DNA of 64,000 bases from Coenobita brevimanus (GCA_032717465.1 CM064681.1:18286065-18350064), one strand, 5' to 3'. Positions 11,623-26,204 are shown, counted from the first letter of the stretch. Numbers and translations: made by a program. Notes: generated from the sequence alone by a model not told the origin.

Positions 11623-12402
11623 TTAACCCGCTGAGTGCCAGTGCTGTTTTAAAATGCTCTGACATAATTCCGCGGCCAGTGCCAGTGCTGTTTTAAAACG
11701 TTTTAAAATAAAAAACTTCACTGTGACTGCATTTTTCAAGATTTGCGGGTAAAAATTGGCAGGCTTGTAAGGTAATTGATCCTCTACCATCCCCCAGGTT
11801 GTCAAGGCCATACACTCACTCGCTTCCCCCCTCATGCTCGCTCTGCCTTATTCTGCCTGTGTGCCTCACCCTGTGCTGTAAATACTGAAGGCATTTTGTG
11901 ATTGTTTTCATGTAAATGTAAGTTGTAAATATTTTCTTGTAAGTGTAAGGACTATACAGTGGAGTCAAGTTGTAAATACCTTCTTGTAAGTGCCAGGACT
12001 GTGCATAATGAAGTCAGGTTGTACCTATCTTCAAATAAGTGTAAGATAATGCATTCACAGTGAGAAAGACACACAAATTGTGATAGATGCTGAAGTAATA
12101 AGTAATCAGAAAAATGCACTGAACATTGCTATACCTTCCCAGCATAAATACCTGAGTATACCTTACATAGAAAGCGGCTTTCTGTCACGTACGTGGTGAG
12201 CGTGAGAGAGCAGCTATACCTGTACACGAGTATGCAGGACTAAAAAAAACTTTTTTCCGAGCCTCGGTGAGCAATTCAATGGCGAAATTTGTTATTTTCA
12301 CATCAATAGCTATCATTTTAGCCAAAAAAAAAAAAAGGTTGAAAAATGGCCGGCACTGGGGTGACCCATAGGGCTAAAAATATCCAACATGCAGCGGGTT
12401 AA
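11623..12402. mobile_element. piggyBac-like MITE 1 (TTAA-flanked)
   Basis: The sequence begins TTAACCCGCTGAGTGCCAG at 11623 and ends with the inverse form CAGCGGGTTAA at 12392-12402. This gives a TTAA duplication with terminal inverted repeats of at least CCCGCTG. TTAA targets with CCC-type termini are the hallmark of the piggyBac superfamily. The 772 bp interior has no transposase frame. It holds about three degenerate tandem copies of a roughly 60-bp unit at 11909-12050 (core TTGTAAATA, TTCTTGTAAGTG). Confidence 0.6.
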
Positions 12403-12455
12403 AAATAGCTTACTGATCGTACTTGGGGTCATTAAGGTGGACAACCACTATGGGT

Positions 12456-13195
12456 TTAACCTGCCACATCCCGACAGATTTTTCACCACTGACCTCCCCC
12501 AATCCTGGCAGATTTTCAAAAATATTTTTTTGTCAAAAACCTCAGGTTTTTATGAGAAAAATTGGAAAATGCCCATAAAAGTGCACAACTGATATTATAA
12601 TTGCATTATACAGGTGTCCCTCTGAATTCCTGGTACCGTCTTCTGTGGCCCGTGCTCCAGAGAAAATATTTTCTATGGGTGGAGTAACTATTCCAAACCA
12701 CTCATAAAAGGTTAGATATTTATTTATTTGGTAAGAAATTATATGTAGTACAAGAGTATATTGGTTTTCAGACAATAATATAGGCAATATAAGAGTTTTT
12801 TCACTCATCAAACACATCAACATACCTCACCTTCCTTTATGATGTTACCACCTCTTCACTTCCTCTTGTTTCTTCCTTTGTCCTCCACCTCAGGAATAAC
12901 TTTCGCCTTGAATTTCGTCTTTGGAGAGACCATGGCGTGACATGTCTTTACTAGCCAGGTTTCTGCTAACAGGTGAGTTGCTAAGAAAATGGCGTGTGTG
13001 GGGGAGGCAGTATCCCTGCCTGACGAGGAGTAGAGGGAGGTCTCCCACATTGGCCTACCAAAAATCACTCACGAAACTTAAAAAATGTGCAAATGCCGGA
13101 TCTCACAATTGCAAAATGTATGGATACGTCATCGGGTGTCACCGTAACGAAACGTGGGAACGTACCCATACATCATCAGGACACCTTGGGTTATG
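12456..13195. mobile_element. piggyBac-like MITE 2, degenerate copy
   Basis: It begins TTAACCTGCCACATCCCGAC at 12456 and ends near GGACACCTTGGGTTAT at 13195, so the right TTAA is mutated. It is colinear with the reverse complement of the better preserved copy at 30732-31527. Shared blocks include TTTTTATGAGAAA near 12546, GTGGTTTGGAATAG (reverse strand) near 12690, CATGTCTTTACTAGCCAGG near 12940 and AAAATCACTCACGAAACTT near 13060. It has no transposase frame. Confidence 0.6.
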
Positions 13196-13745
13196 TTGTA
13201 AGGAGAACAGATTTTGTAACCTCCACCTTCCCGTCAGTGGGGAGTGAGGGAGGGAGAGGAACTGACTATTTAGAGGGGGAAGAGGGATGTAAGAGGGGCA
13301 GGGGGCTCAGCGGAGAGAGTGGGGGACGGGAAAATGGGAGTGAGTTTCCAGCAATAAAGACCTGACAGAAAGGGGAGGGAGGATTATGTTTTATGATGGC
13401 AGTGGCAGACAGTAACCATATCGGTGTATGACGTATTAATTTTACAATACAAACTATGTCATGTAGTTTATGGAAATAATTTGATTTTTGTATCAAATAA
13501 GGCAACAATAAAGAGGTTCTTCACCGTCTGGCAACGCAAGGCATCAGCAATTTGTAAGGTTGAGTGAACACCCACTGGATCAGTCTATGATACGAAACTC
13601 ATAATATCATTTGATTATCATTGCATTAGCAGTTTATTTATCAACTAAATGTGCTACGGCATTAATAGAAAACACCCTTACATATGGTAACTTACATTAC
13701 AGTCCTCTAAATATATTATTTGTATCTACATATCAGTTTTGACCA
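13196..13745. other. Non-coding stretch
   Basis: A purine-rich segment (13235-13380) is followed by AT-rich sequence. No gene or recognised repeat is seen. Confidence 0.5.
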
Positions 13746-15205
13746 GTGATTGACAACCCATTCACTCATCCTCCCAGAAAAAACAGACGCATGAATACGT
13801 CATGGGCTCCAGGCGTACCAACTACCAGACCCAAGCTTTGCTCTTATACTGTACCAGGTTCATATGTTGCCATTAAGTACACCGATGACTCCAAGTCAAG
13901 TAAATGTGTGGGTGCTACTGTGTTGTCGACTGAATGTTCCCTCAGGCATCGGTTGCTGACTCATACATTTGTCCCTACCTCTGAACTTTTTGATATTGAT
14001 AAAATCATAGACTATGCTCTAATTTCTAGGCACAACTCATTTGTAATATTTTCTGATATGAAATCAGCCCTTCAGGTGCTTGCATCTTGGACTATGGACT
14101 CACACGAGCTCCAAGCCCGCATCGTCGATAAATTGAATTCATGCAACAAGTCCTTCACGCTGATCTTGGTGCCTGGTCATTGTCTTATCTACGGGAATGA
14201 GCAGGCTGACTTAGTTGCAAAATCGGCTGTAGAGCTTGAGGAGACTTGGGACGTTGCTTGTGATTTACAGTCAAGTCTCTCTATCGGAAAGAAATTAATA
14301 AATCTTCTGTGGCAAGGCCAGTGGACCAGACTATATATTCCAACATGCAAGCCGTACCTGGGTGGCTGGGATACTACCAACCATCCCAGTCACCTGCAAG
14401 AAAAAGTATTGTCTCGTTTGGGGCTTAATGCCATAATATGAAACCATATATTGAAAGATGCTTTCCACCGCACTATGACAGCTGTAATGCAGAGTTATCT
14501 ATTAGTCATGTCATCCCACGCTTTCGGCGATTTATTCGTGAACGTGCTTCACTTGTAAATTACTTCCCTGCAGCAGATGTCCCCTTCACTCTCTCCGCCA
14601 ACCTGTGGGATTGGGTTATAGTTATGACTGACAAACTGATGGCTTTTTTGAGAGAAAACAAATTGATCAGACTGATATGACTTTTTTACTGTTTCATTAT
14701 TGTTTTTATCGACTGTATATGTGTATATATTGTGCTGTTAATTAGGGTTGACAGTTGATGTATTTGAAATAATTCCTGCTTCCGACTGATCTATTTCTAA
14801 TATTGATGTCCCCTTCCTGAAACTCCATTCCTCACCCGACAGTTACCAGCTGATGAATGAAAGTGTGCAATATAGAAAGGTATTGGGCATTTCAGACAAT
14901 GGTGTTCTGTTGGGTGAGGTACTTCACTTTTTATACGTATGTAAAGGCATTCCATCATCCAATATAAGTTATCTTAATTAGGGTCAACAGCTGACATATA
15001 TGGAATAGTTCCTTACTCCTCTGGTTCTCTTTCATATACTGATGTCCCCTATATTAGTTTGTGCCTCGACTGAGAGTCAGCAGTTGCTGAGTGCAGGAAT
15101 GTAATGTCGAAAGGCATTGCATATCTGCAGTCGAAGGTGTTCTCTTGGTTGGGGTATTTTTACCATTAGTATAGGTTTAGCAACTTGTATCTTTAGGCTT
15201 TGGTA
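13746..15205 (+). mobile_element. LINE 3' fragment with RNase H domain and duplicated 3' UTR
   Basis: The frame at 13746-14441 encodes an RNase H fold: KYTDDSKSSKCVGATVLS (first Asp), FVIFSDMKSALQVLASW, and LVPGHCLIYGNEQADLVAKSA (normally HCGIxGNExAD). A second frame at 14438-14680, shifted relative to the first, gives the C-terminal tail with CNAELSISHVIPRF, a degenerate zinc-binding end. RNase H C-terminal to RT is known in I, R1, Jockey-group and LOA-type LINEs. The RT part is absent, so the copy is 5'-truncated, and the frame change shows it is inactive. The 3' UTR contains two tandem units with a 236-bp period (14738-14973 and 14974-15205). Confidence 0.72.
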
Positions 15206-15222
15206 TGGGTTAGAGATCTGTC

Positions 15223-18150
15223 TTTTTTTATGCAAGAAACAAGGAACCAAAGGCCAGGAGCCCGCAAACCGTTCCTTCCAAGAAAAAAAACAAAAACAGT
15301 ACAAAAGAGAGCCAAATCCAAGATCCGTTCATTTCGAGGTGCCTGGACAGACTGCATTTGAAAGGCTGGAGATCATAGGAAGTAGGAAATACGGACAGAA
15401 GGAGACAGTTCCAGAGTTGACCTGTTGCATAAATGAAGAACTGGGAGTAACGGTTAACTCTTCCATTAGAGAGTTGGACAGAAAATGGATGAGAGTTTGT
15501 TGCTAGACGGGTGCTATGCACCCGTCGCAGAAGTGCAGGGGTGCAACCAGACAGTTCAGAGGAGCAGTGACCATTGAGGTAGCAACAGAAAAGAGATAAA
15601 GATGCAACAATGCGGCTAAGAGACAAAGGTTGAAGGGAACTAGTAAGAGGAGAGTTGATGGGACGAAAAGCCTTTGACTACACCCTATTGAGAAGAGTGT
15701 ATGTGGGGAGCCTCCCCACACATGAGAGTTGTACTCTAAACAGGGGCGAATAAAACCCGTGCATAGTGTCAACAACTGTGCAGGTATGGAGTTGGCTTAG
15801 CACACCTAATCTCTTGGAAGCAGATTTTACAAGAGATGTAATATGATTTTTCCAAGATAACTCCTGAGTGAATGAAACCCCAAGCAAATTCAAGGATGAT
15901 GCAGGATTGAGCTGGATATTATTAAACACCAGTGGGTACTCCTGTGGAAGATTGTGTTGAGTTGATAGGTGTAAAAAGTGAGTCTTTGATACATAAAAAA
16001 CAAAAAGATTATTTTTATCCCACTCAGAGATATGAGCCAAGTCAGACATTAGCTGTGCCATAGCCTCATCCCTTGTTTGTTGAAGTAACTGCCGAGATGG
16101 ACATTGTGGGAACCGAATGGAAAGGTGAAGGGTGGAATCATCAGCGTCCGATTGGATAGGGTTAGATGTACAGCTTTGGTCATTGATGAATAAAAGGAAG
16201 AGAGTTGGTGATAGGACAGAGCCCTGAGGAACACCACTTTTGATAGATCTAGGAGAAGAACGATGGCTGTCTTCAATAGTGGCTATAGAACAACCAGAAA
16301 GGAAGCTATAGATGAAGGCACGGATGAATGGATAGAAACCATAAGAGGGCAGTATGGAAATTAAAGATTTATGCCAGACTCTATCGAAAGCCTTTGAGAT
16401 GTCAGGTGCAATGTCAAAGCTTTCGCCAAAATCCAGAAAGGAGGATAACCAGGAGTCTCAAAGGTAGGTGAGAAGATCGCCAGTGGAGTGTCCCTGACGG
16501 CACCCCTACTGACATTCAGATAAAAGGTTGTGATAGGAAAGATGCTTTAAAATTTTTCTGTCAGGGAATTGACATGAAGACTTTTGAGACACAGGATGTT
16601 CAAGCAATTGGACGATAGTTAGAGGATTGGGAGTGGTCACCCTTCTTTGGGACTGGCTGAAAGAGAGCAAACTTCCAGCAAGAAGGAAAGGTACAAGTTG
16701 ACAGACAAAGGCAAAAGAGTTTACCTAGGCAGGGGGTAAGCACTGAAGCACAGTTCTTGAAAACAACAGGAGGGACTCCATCAGGCCCATCTGCCTTGTT
16801 AGTACTGAGGCCAGTGATGGCAGAAAATACATCAACTGAAGAACTGGAGGAGAATGGCTGAGTGAAGGGATCTGCTTTACCAGTAGGAGAAATAGCTACA
16901 GAGCCATCAGAATAGAAAAGAGGAGGGAAGGATGATGAGGTTAAGTTGTTAGAAAGGTTTTTGGCAAGGTGCCAGAAGGAACGGGAAGAATTCGTGTTGG
17001 AGAGTTGAGAGCATTTAGTATGGATGAAATTATTATTAGGAGGACAAAGAACCGACTTAGCACGATTCCGGGCAGGAACATAAACAAAATGTGATTCAGG
17101 GGTGGGTTGGCTCTGGTACCTTCTATAGGCCCTATCCTTTTTGCAGACAGCATTAGAACAAGCGTGATTAAGTCAAAGGATATGAGAAAGGAATGCATGC
17201 TTCCACTCCCGAGAAAATAACCTCCATTATGCGCAAGGCACTCTCAGATGGCTCCCAGCCATTGAAACAATAATAATTCCTTGGAAAATCAAAGAAGTAC
17301 TGACTGAGGGCCTCCCAATCTGCAGCTTCAAAATGCCACAGACAATGTTTCTTGGAGGGTCCTCAGGCCGTACTGGAGCGATTTGGCAGGTTAAGTTAAT
17401 AAGGTTGTGATCGAAGGAGCCCAACGGAGAGGAAAGATTAACAGTGTAAGCAGAAGGATTAGTTGTATGGAAGAGGTCAACTATGTTGGAGCTATCTCCA
17501 AGGCGGTCAGGGATACGGGTAGGGTGCTGTACAAGCTGCTCTAGGTCATTAAGGATGGAAAAGATGTAGGCTTGTTCACCAGGTGGATCAGTGAAAGAAG
17601 AGGAGAGCCACAGGTGGTGATGAACATTGAAATCTCCTAGAATGGAGATTTCAGAGAAAGGAGAAATGGATAGAATGTGTTCCATCATAGAAGTAAGGTA
17701 GTCGAAAAATTTTTGATAGTCATTAGAATTAGAAAATAAGGAAACAACACAGATATATTATTTAGTCAGAGAAAGACAAGAAAGCCAAAGCCAGAGAGTA
17801 GAGAACTCAGAAGAATCAAGTTCAGGAACACGAGAGCAAGATAAATCATTGCTTACATATACACAACATGCACCTTTTGCTTTGAAATGAGTATAGAGAA
17901 AGTAAGAGGAAAGAGAAAAGGGTTTGCTGTCAGTTTCCTTATACAGCTGAGTCTCTGTCAAAAAGTGAAGGTGAGGTTTAGAGGAGGGAAGGTGGTGTTC
18001 GACAGAAAGTTAGAGGAAAGGCCGGGAATGTTGCAGAAATGAAGAAGTGAATCAGATAGTGGTTCCAGACATCTCTCTGAGTCGTCACCGGGAGAGGGGT
18101 GGATGGTGGGGGAATTTATGGTCTCCTCCCCTGGGGACTCCGGGGCTTGA
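15223..18150 (-). mobile_element. Family A jockey-like LINE, nearly full-length EN-RT but highly degenerate
   Basis: Read on the minus strand from about 18150, it shows endonuclease blocks: LTETQLYKETDSK-type at 17961-17900, [12 protein letters not shown] near 17640, and [13 protein letters not shown] near 17410. The RT N-terminal region follows (17200-16750, including VPKKGDHSQSSNYR). The catalytic region has many stops. The C-terminal block at 16061-15340 includes YPLVFNNIQLNPASSLNLLG. The 3' UTR ends at a T-run (15223-15229), the complement of poly-A. The C-terminus and 3' UTR match 2-841, and the central region matches 62900-64000. Numerous frameshifts and stops make it inactive. Confidence 0.82.
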
Positions 18151-18540
18151 TTTTCTAATGCCTTTTTACTGTTTTAATTTTGAAAAGGAAGTGTAGTGTG
18201 TACTGTGCATGTAGATTGGTGTTGATATTAGATAAACTTATATTGGAGAGCATGCTGGCCTACTCTCTGTGTTACTGAAACACTGAAAAAGTTAAGCAAA
18301 GGGGGATGGTCAGGAACTAGTCCCGAGGGCTGATGAAACGGGAGCTCCAACTCTCCCTGTCATCAGCTTTCCATCCATCTTGGGAGTACTGCCCTAATCG
18401 ACTGGTGCTACAGTCTACTCCTCTGTTAGGTTATTAGTTTTAGGGTTTTTAGATTAGGTATTTTTTTCTAACAAATAATGCAATATTAAAAAAGATTTAA
18501 TTAAATAAGAAAATAAATAAATAATAAAATATAAAAAATG

Positions 18541-18543
<3 letters not shown>

Positions 18544-18629
<86 letters not shown>
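18544..18629. repeat. (AT)n(GT)n compound microsatellite
   Basis: About 42 bp of AT is followed by about 44 bp of GT dinucleotides. Confidence 0.95.
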
Positions 18630-18631
<2 letters not shown>

Positions 18632-19005
18632 ATATATATACGAGTATTTGCCTTAACGACCAGGGGCTTCGGCCCCAGTAGTCGATAGGCATAAAAAAGA
18701 AAAAAAAATTACCTATCCTTGACCAACTCCGACACACTTACCACATAAGTAATGCACATTATTCGTCTAAATGATATATGTTACGGGTACTGGAGCCATA
18801 TTTCATATGCATGTAATATGCATACACGTACTTTATACACCAACCACTTCAACGTATATGGATAGGAAATCTCAAACCCTGATATGACCGTAATAACAGG
18901 GTTTGCCAGTCCTTCCACACCTCTAGTGCTACAATTTAAACACACTTCTGTCACAACTACCAGAACATGCAAGCCACTGTAAAAGATTTCATTTCTTGTA
19001 ACTGT

Positions 19006-19310
19006 ACAGTCGTGAACAGTAACAAAGGTACAGGGAGAATGTCAATAGTCTGCCATCAGAGAGCAGGTTAATCGCACACGCCCACTCCCAACACTCTCCT
19101 TACCCCCACCAAAGTATTGATTTGCTGAATGGATGGATTAGAGATCTGCAGTTTCGCTCACTCTCACGTGTTCCCGATAGTAATATTAGCATGCTAGTTG
19201 ATTAATGCTATCCTACTATTAAGTGTATTATTACCTGAATTGATCTAGCCATGAGAAATAGTTATTTTGATGTTTTAGCAGATTTCAGCAGAATGACACC
19301 ATTATAAAAT
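19006..19310 (+). repeat. Dispersed repeat, copy 1
   Basis: This segment is colinear with 45847-46130 in the same orientation. Shared blocks include GCAGGTTAATCGCACACGC, TTACCCCCACCAAAG and GCTCACTCTCRC. It has no coding capacity and its class is not recognised. Confidence 0.6.
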
Positions 19311-20339
19311 AGAGGCAGACAGACAGACAGGCAGACAGACAAATCGATAGATTGATAAACTGGTGAATGTCATCTCCAGACAATTAATATCCTATGAAGT
19401 GATCTGTATTGGTGAGGAAGTTCAGTGATACTCGATCTACCTCTAACCATCGACAAGTAAGTCACAGTGACCTACCTGTATTAGCTTGTTGATATAGGCT
19501 GTGAATTTCATTGGACTGGTTTCATTTATTGTGAATTTATACACCAGCCTTCTTCCGGCTACCTCAATGGGAGCCAACAACACACCAACGTCTTTATTCT
19601 CACCGATTCTCTTCTCTCACATACCTGTTTACACCTCCAAATATACTGTATATTCCTGAGTGAGCTGTTATTCACCATGGGATGATTACATCCATGAAAC
19701 AGTTTTCCTTCTAAACGTAGTGCTCCATGGACGAAAAATCTTACCAGGGCGAAACATCTGTGCTCAACGTGGATCTGTTTTCTACAATAGTATGTCAAAT
19801 GTTACCATAACTTTGGTTCTAGCCAGTGAAACTACTTTCCCCATTTAGGGTTGTTTTGCCTATGTACCTGTTTCTGCAAGCAATTATTTTTGCAGCACCG
19901 GTCTGCAATGAACCTGTGCTTCTTTTAGCAAGACTTCCACAATACCCACTGCATGTATTTTCCCCACACAGTGAGACATGCCCATTCTCAAAGGGCCTGC
20001 ATTCATCAATGAGAAGGGCCTTTTCTGTGTTTTTCATTGCCTTGGTTTCCCATAAGAGGGGAATTAATCTATCCCTCCAAGATCTGTTTTTCCCTTATGT
20101 TGAAGAGAACTTTTTCCCCATGGACGTATTTAATCGCTGTGGAGGGGGGGGGAACATTATTCCTCCATCGTCTATTTATATTCCTCATTTCGAAAATTTC
20201 CATCCCTCCATAAACCTACTACCCCTTCAAGGGCATTTGCTAATCTACTACATGGAACTATGCTTCCTCAGTGGTAGGATTTAAATGTTGCCGTGATAAA
20301 CCTATTTCCTCGTCATGTGATGGCTCACTTATTCCTATC
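19311..20339. other. Non-coding stretch with a small (CAGA)n tract
   Basis: A short CAGA-rich tract lies at 19312-19342. Open frames to either side (up to 152 codons at 19826-20284) show no domain, and nothing else is recognised. Confidence 0.45.
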
Positions 20340-20620
20340 AAGGACCTACTTTATGTTCTTGGTAGACAGGGTGGGGTAAAGGAGTGGCCGAATGTGTTGG
20401 GCGGAATTGTTGAGTGGGGTGTGTGATTAGCATTCGTGAGTGGACAGAGTGGCTGGAAGGGATCGGTGGGCAGGGTGGGTTGCCTAGGTGTTTGGGCAGG
20501 GTGAAATACTGGGGTGGGATCGCTGTGTTGTCTTGGGTAGGATGAGTGGGACGGTGGATGGGTATGCGGTACCCCAGAGGACAAGGCAAGAAGGGGACTT
20601 ACCTGGCTTGCAATCATATA
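20340..20620. repeat. G/T-rich degenerate array 1
   Basis: Sequence dominated by GGTGGG, GGGTGG and GTGG words without a strict period. The same composition recurs at 25850-26190 and 29310-30660. Minus-strand open frames here (Pro/His/Thr-rich) are a composition effect. Confidence 0.6.
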
Positions 20621-20637
20621 AATCGCCACTGTTATTT

Positions 20638-20757
20638 GGACTTTAGTATATAGTTTAAAATTGTTTGGAAAATGTTTGGATAGTAAACTCTCTACAGGAC
20701 TTTAGTATATCGTTTAAAATTGTTTGGAAAATGTTTGGATAGTAAACTCTCTACAGT
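20638..20757. repeat. 60-bp tandem duplication containing an unoccupied TTAA site
   Basis: Two almost identical 60-bp units (20638-20697 and 20698-20757) read GGACTTTAGTATATCGTTTA and onward to CTCTCTACAG. Both flanks of the MITE at 30736-31523 resemble the two halves of this unit, split exactly at TTAA. The unit therefore looks like an unoccupied version of that insertion site. Confidence 0.65.
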
Positions 20758-20759
20758 AC

Positions 20760-23265
20760 AAGGGTAGGGTGAGAAGTAGCATTGTCCAGAGAGCCCAAAA
20801 TCACCCAGTCCAATGGGCCACGCTTCCATTCACTCATCATTCAAGCTCCCGGAATCCTGGCTCTATCGGAAACACCAAAAACATTCACCACTTTCTATTG
20901 TTATCCATTCTCTCCACATGACCATACCATCTCATTACACTCTCTTTGATTCTGATGTACACCGACTTTCTAACTCCACACCTTTCACGAATCACATTAT
21001 TTCGCAACCTATCCATCCTCTGTACACCACATACATTCCTCGGCAGTCCCATCTCCACTGCTCTTACTCTTGACATTTCATTTTCATGCCGCACCATAGT
21101 CTTACATCCATATGTTAAAGTTGGCACCATCACTCCCTCAGGTAAGCTGTGTGCAGCTGCAACACTCAAGCCTCTATTTCTTATCAAGGCCTTCATTGCA
21201 CCATCTACTTTTCTCTTTTGTGTCACTCTACTTCCAACTTCTTTTGCACATTTTCTTTTCTTTTCTATCAGTGTACCCAAGTATTTGAACTCTCTCACCA
21301 ATTCCAGTCTCTCTCCATTCACTGTAACATCACACTGGGAGTCACCTTCTCTCTCAATAACCATCACTTTACTCTTTTCTACATTTACTCTCAAGGCACG
21401 ACGCTCACAGACATCAGCAAAACTCTGCACTAACCTATCAAGTTCTTGTACAGTGCTTGCAAGAAGTACTGCATCATCAGCATACAACAAATTTGAGATA
21501 TTCCATCCATCACCATTCGTTACCAATGTCACCCCTCTCTCCATTACTCGTGTTTTTACTTCTCTCATCAGTCCATCCATGTATATATTAAAAAAACATA
21601 GGGACATCACACAACCTTGTCACACGCCCACCGATAGTGACCCATTCACTTAGATGCCCATTAACCCTTACACATGCTCTGCTACCATCTTAAAAACTCT
21701 TGACAGCACCTAGCAGCTTACCATCTACACCATACATGCGCAAAACTTTCCACAGTCCCTCTCTGTCTGCTTTGTCATATGCTTTTTCCAGATCCATGAA
21801 TACCATAAACACCTTATGGTCCTTCTCACAAGCCTTCTCTGCTATGTGTTTCACTGAAGATACTTGATTCACACATCCCCTGCCACTCCTAAAGCCACCC
21901 TGTTCATCACTCACTTGGACTTCTGATATCTCTCCTACTTTCTCTATAATATTTCTTCCATAACCTTCCCTGCAACGGTCAATAAACTTATGCCACGATA
22001 ATTCTTGCACTCACTTTGCTCACCTTTCTTTTTGTACAGGGGTACAACCACAGCCTTTTTCCACTCTGCAGGCACAGTTTCACTCATGAATGACTTCTTA
22101 CATACAGTATCTCCAAGAAGCACTTCATTCCACTCTCTCCATTACATTTAAGCATCTCTGCATACACCTCATCAACTCCAGCTGCTTTCCCATTTTTCAG
22201 CTGCTTCACGGCACTCTTCACCTGTGCGAGTGTCACATTTCCTAGCACTGCATTTCTTCTCTGCACACCCCCAAAACCAATTATGTTTACAGTCGCTCTG
22301 CTCTCTCTATTCCCATTCATCAAGGATTCAAAATATTCTTTCCATTTGGTCCATACTTAATCTCCATGGGTTACTAATCTACCACCTGCATCCTTCACAC
22401 CATCACATTTCTTTCCGCTTTCATTTCTTCATTTCTGCACCTCTTTCCAGAATAACTTCCTACTTTCAGAGTAGTCCGTATTCATTTTTCTTCCCACATC
22501 ATCATTTACCTCCTTTTTCCTCATCTGTAGTCACTTAACGTGCTTCTTGCTCTCAGTATACTCAGTTCATATTTCGAGTGAACCCCTATCCTTTAACCAC
22601 TTCAGCCACTTCCTCCTCTTTTCCTCCACTGCTCTCTTAACCTCCTCATCCCACTATGCCGTTTCTTTATTCACTGTATTACTCTTGCCACACCACACAC
22701 CACTTTAGCATTCCTAAGTAAACAATCCCTATATGCATTCCACAGGATCTCCAGGTCCATTTTATCCTAGTTCACTGATTCTAACTCTTCCTTTACTTTG
22801 GTCCTGTAATCATCTGCCATTTTTTTGATCCTCAGGTTCTCAACTTTCAGGCTTTCTCCCTGACTGCTCCTCTCCCTCCTGATCCACCATACTCCTCTCA
22901 GCTTGATCTTGCATAACACAATCATATGATCGACAGACCTCCACATCGTCCTCTTGTATCAGCAACCATTCTCATCATCAACCTTTCTATGAGCATGTAA
23001 TCAATCAGGTTTCTTTCATCACAATCACCGTTTCCTCTATACCATGTAAATTTATGTGCATCTTTTTGCTTGAAATACGAGTTACAAATGCAGAACCTCC
23101 TCCCCTGAAACATATCCTTTGGTCGTTTCCAATTATCAGTTTCTCCTGGTACTTCATAACCCATTTTGTCATCCTCAAGACCAGTGCCTACTCTTCCATT
23201 CAAATCCCCCATCACTATCACTTTATAACTCCTAGGCATTTCTCCCACTACTTCAGCCAGCTCAT

Positions 23266-23270
<5 letters not shown>
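20760..23270 (-). mobile_element. Family B LINE (RTE-like), long degenerate copy with EN and RT
   Basis: Reading on the minus strand, an endonuclease C-terminal part at 23270-22922 has [27 protein letters not shown] and a degenerate SDH motif downstream. RT follows with EQGGFRSGRGCVNQ and FMDLEKAYDKADREGLWKVL at 22010-21690, then SNLLYADDAVLLAST, the YADD catalytic box, at 21610-20885. The C-terminal block NVCGVQRMDRLRNNVIRE follows. Its 3' UTR (20760-20900) matches 2150-2310. Stops and frameshifts are abundant between 22900 and 21700. The 5' end is truncated inside the endonuclease, next to a (CA)n(TA)n tract. Confidence 0.82.
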
Positions 23271-23554
<284 letters not shown>

Positions 23555-23626
23555 TGCTTGTTTACCACTCCTGACACATCATAATGGACTCATCCCCTTT
23601 CCCGCACCTCTCCTAATCAGCTGATC

Positions 23627-23629
<3 letters not shown>

Positions 23630-23704
<75 letters not shown>
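23630..23704. repeat. (TA)n microsatellite at a LINE 3' end
   Basis: About 75 bp of TA dinucleotides directly abut the 3' UTR of the minus-strand family D LINE copy that follows. Confidence 0.95.
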
Positions 23705-23708
<4 letters not shown>

Positions 23709-24060
23709 TAACACATCAGAGGAAGGAAAAACAAATGAATAAAACAAAGAAAAATAATCCATACACCAGATTAATGGTGTCCTTTGCTCATAAAATATCT
23801 GTAACAGTTAGACTTGAACAGCTGTGGGTTGAAATCTGGAGGGAAACAACTCTGGGGAGGCTAGTTCCAGAGAGATGCAGTTTGGGGAATGAAAGAATTC
23901 TGATAGGCAGAAATTCTGCAATATGGCTGAGTGACATTCCAGTCATGAGCACTACCAGATGCCCGTGTACCACACATGGGAAGGCATGGAGAGGTGGCAC
24001 CATGGACGCAACTTCGTCAGAGCATTTGCCATAAAAATATCTGTAAAATCATGCAAGGGA
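23705..24060 (-). mobile_element. Family D LINE, C-terminal fragment and 3' UTR
   Basis: On the minus strand, from about 24030, the sequence reads as a LINE C-terminus (GKCSDEVASMVPPLHAFP, then QNSFIPQTASLWN and FNPQLFKSNCYRYFMSK), with a stop replacing the Ser after LWN. The same protein end is encoded on the plus strand at 32190-32301 plus 36742-36900. The 3' UTR ends at the (TA)n tract 23630-23704. Confidence 0.7.
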
Positions 24061-24179
24061 GGCAACATTCCTTCTTACTTGTATGGGAGGTAGTTTATTT
24101 GTAATGGCAGGGTTGTTAATAGTTCTAACAGCTTTACTATAAAGTATTCTTGCACCCAGTCGGCTTGCGCGGGCCGATT

Positions 24180-25849
<1,670 letters not shown>

Positions 25850-26190
25850 ATAGAGTTGGAAGGATAGAGAAGCGTGGCCGAGATGGGCTGGCTGTGATTG
25901 AGTTTTAGGATGGGGTCAGTGGGTAGGGAAGTGTAGGTGGGTCGGTGGGCTGTGTTGCAAATGTGGTGGGTAAGGTGGGTGGGCAGGTTGGGTTTTGGGG
26001 GTATGTGGGGCGTGTAGAGTGTGAGAGGAGGTCGACTGGCTTTGGTGGTAGGGGTAGGTGGGAGAAAGGGTGGATGCGTGTGATGGAGTGGGTTATTATT
26101 TGTGGGTGCCATTGTGCTGGGGGACAGGGTGGGTGGGGTTTGATGAAAGAGTGTGGTTGGGTGACTGGGTGAGTGAGTCAGTGGAACGGG
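25850..26190. repeat. G/T-rich degenerate array 2
   Basis: Same GGTGGG/GTGGG-rich composition as 20340-20620 and 29310-30660. It lies immediately left of the LTR element at 26205. Confidence 0.55.
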
Positions 26191-26204
26191 AGGGTTGGTG
26201 AGGT

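Noticed and set aside
16941..17198. 85-codon frame similar to a frame at 63171-63428
   Set aside because: The resemblance is real, but both are the same wrong-register translation of the family A RT region. The genuine frame is a different register.
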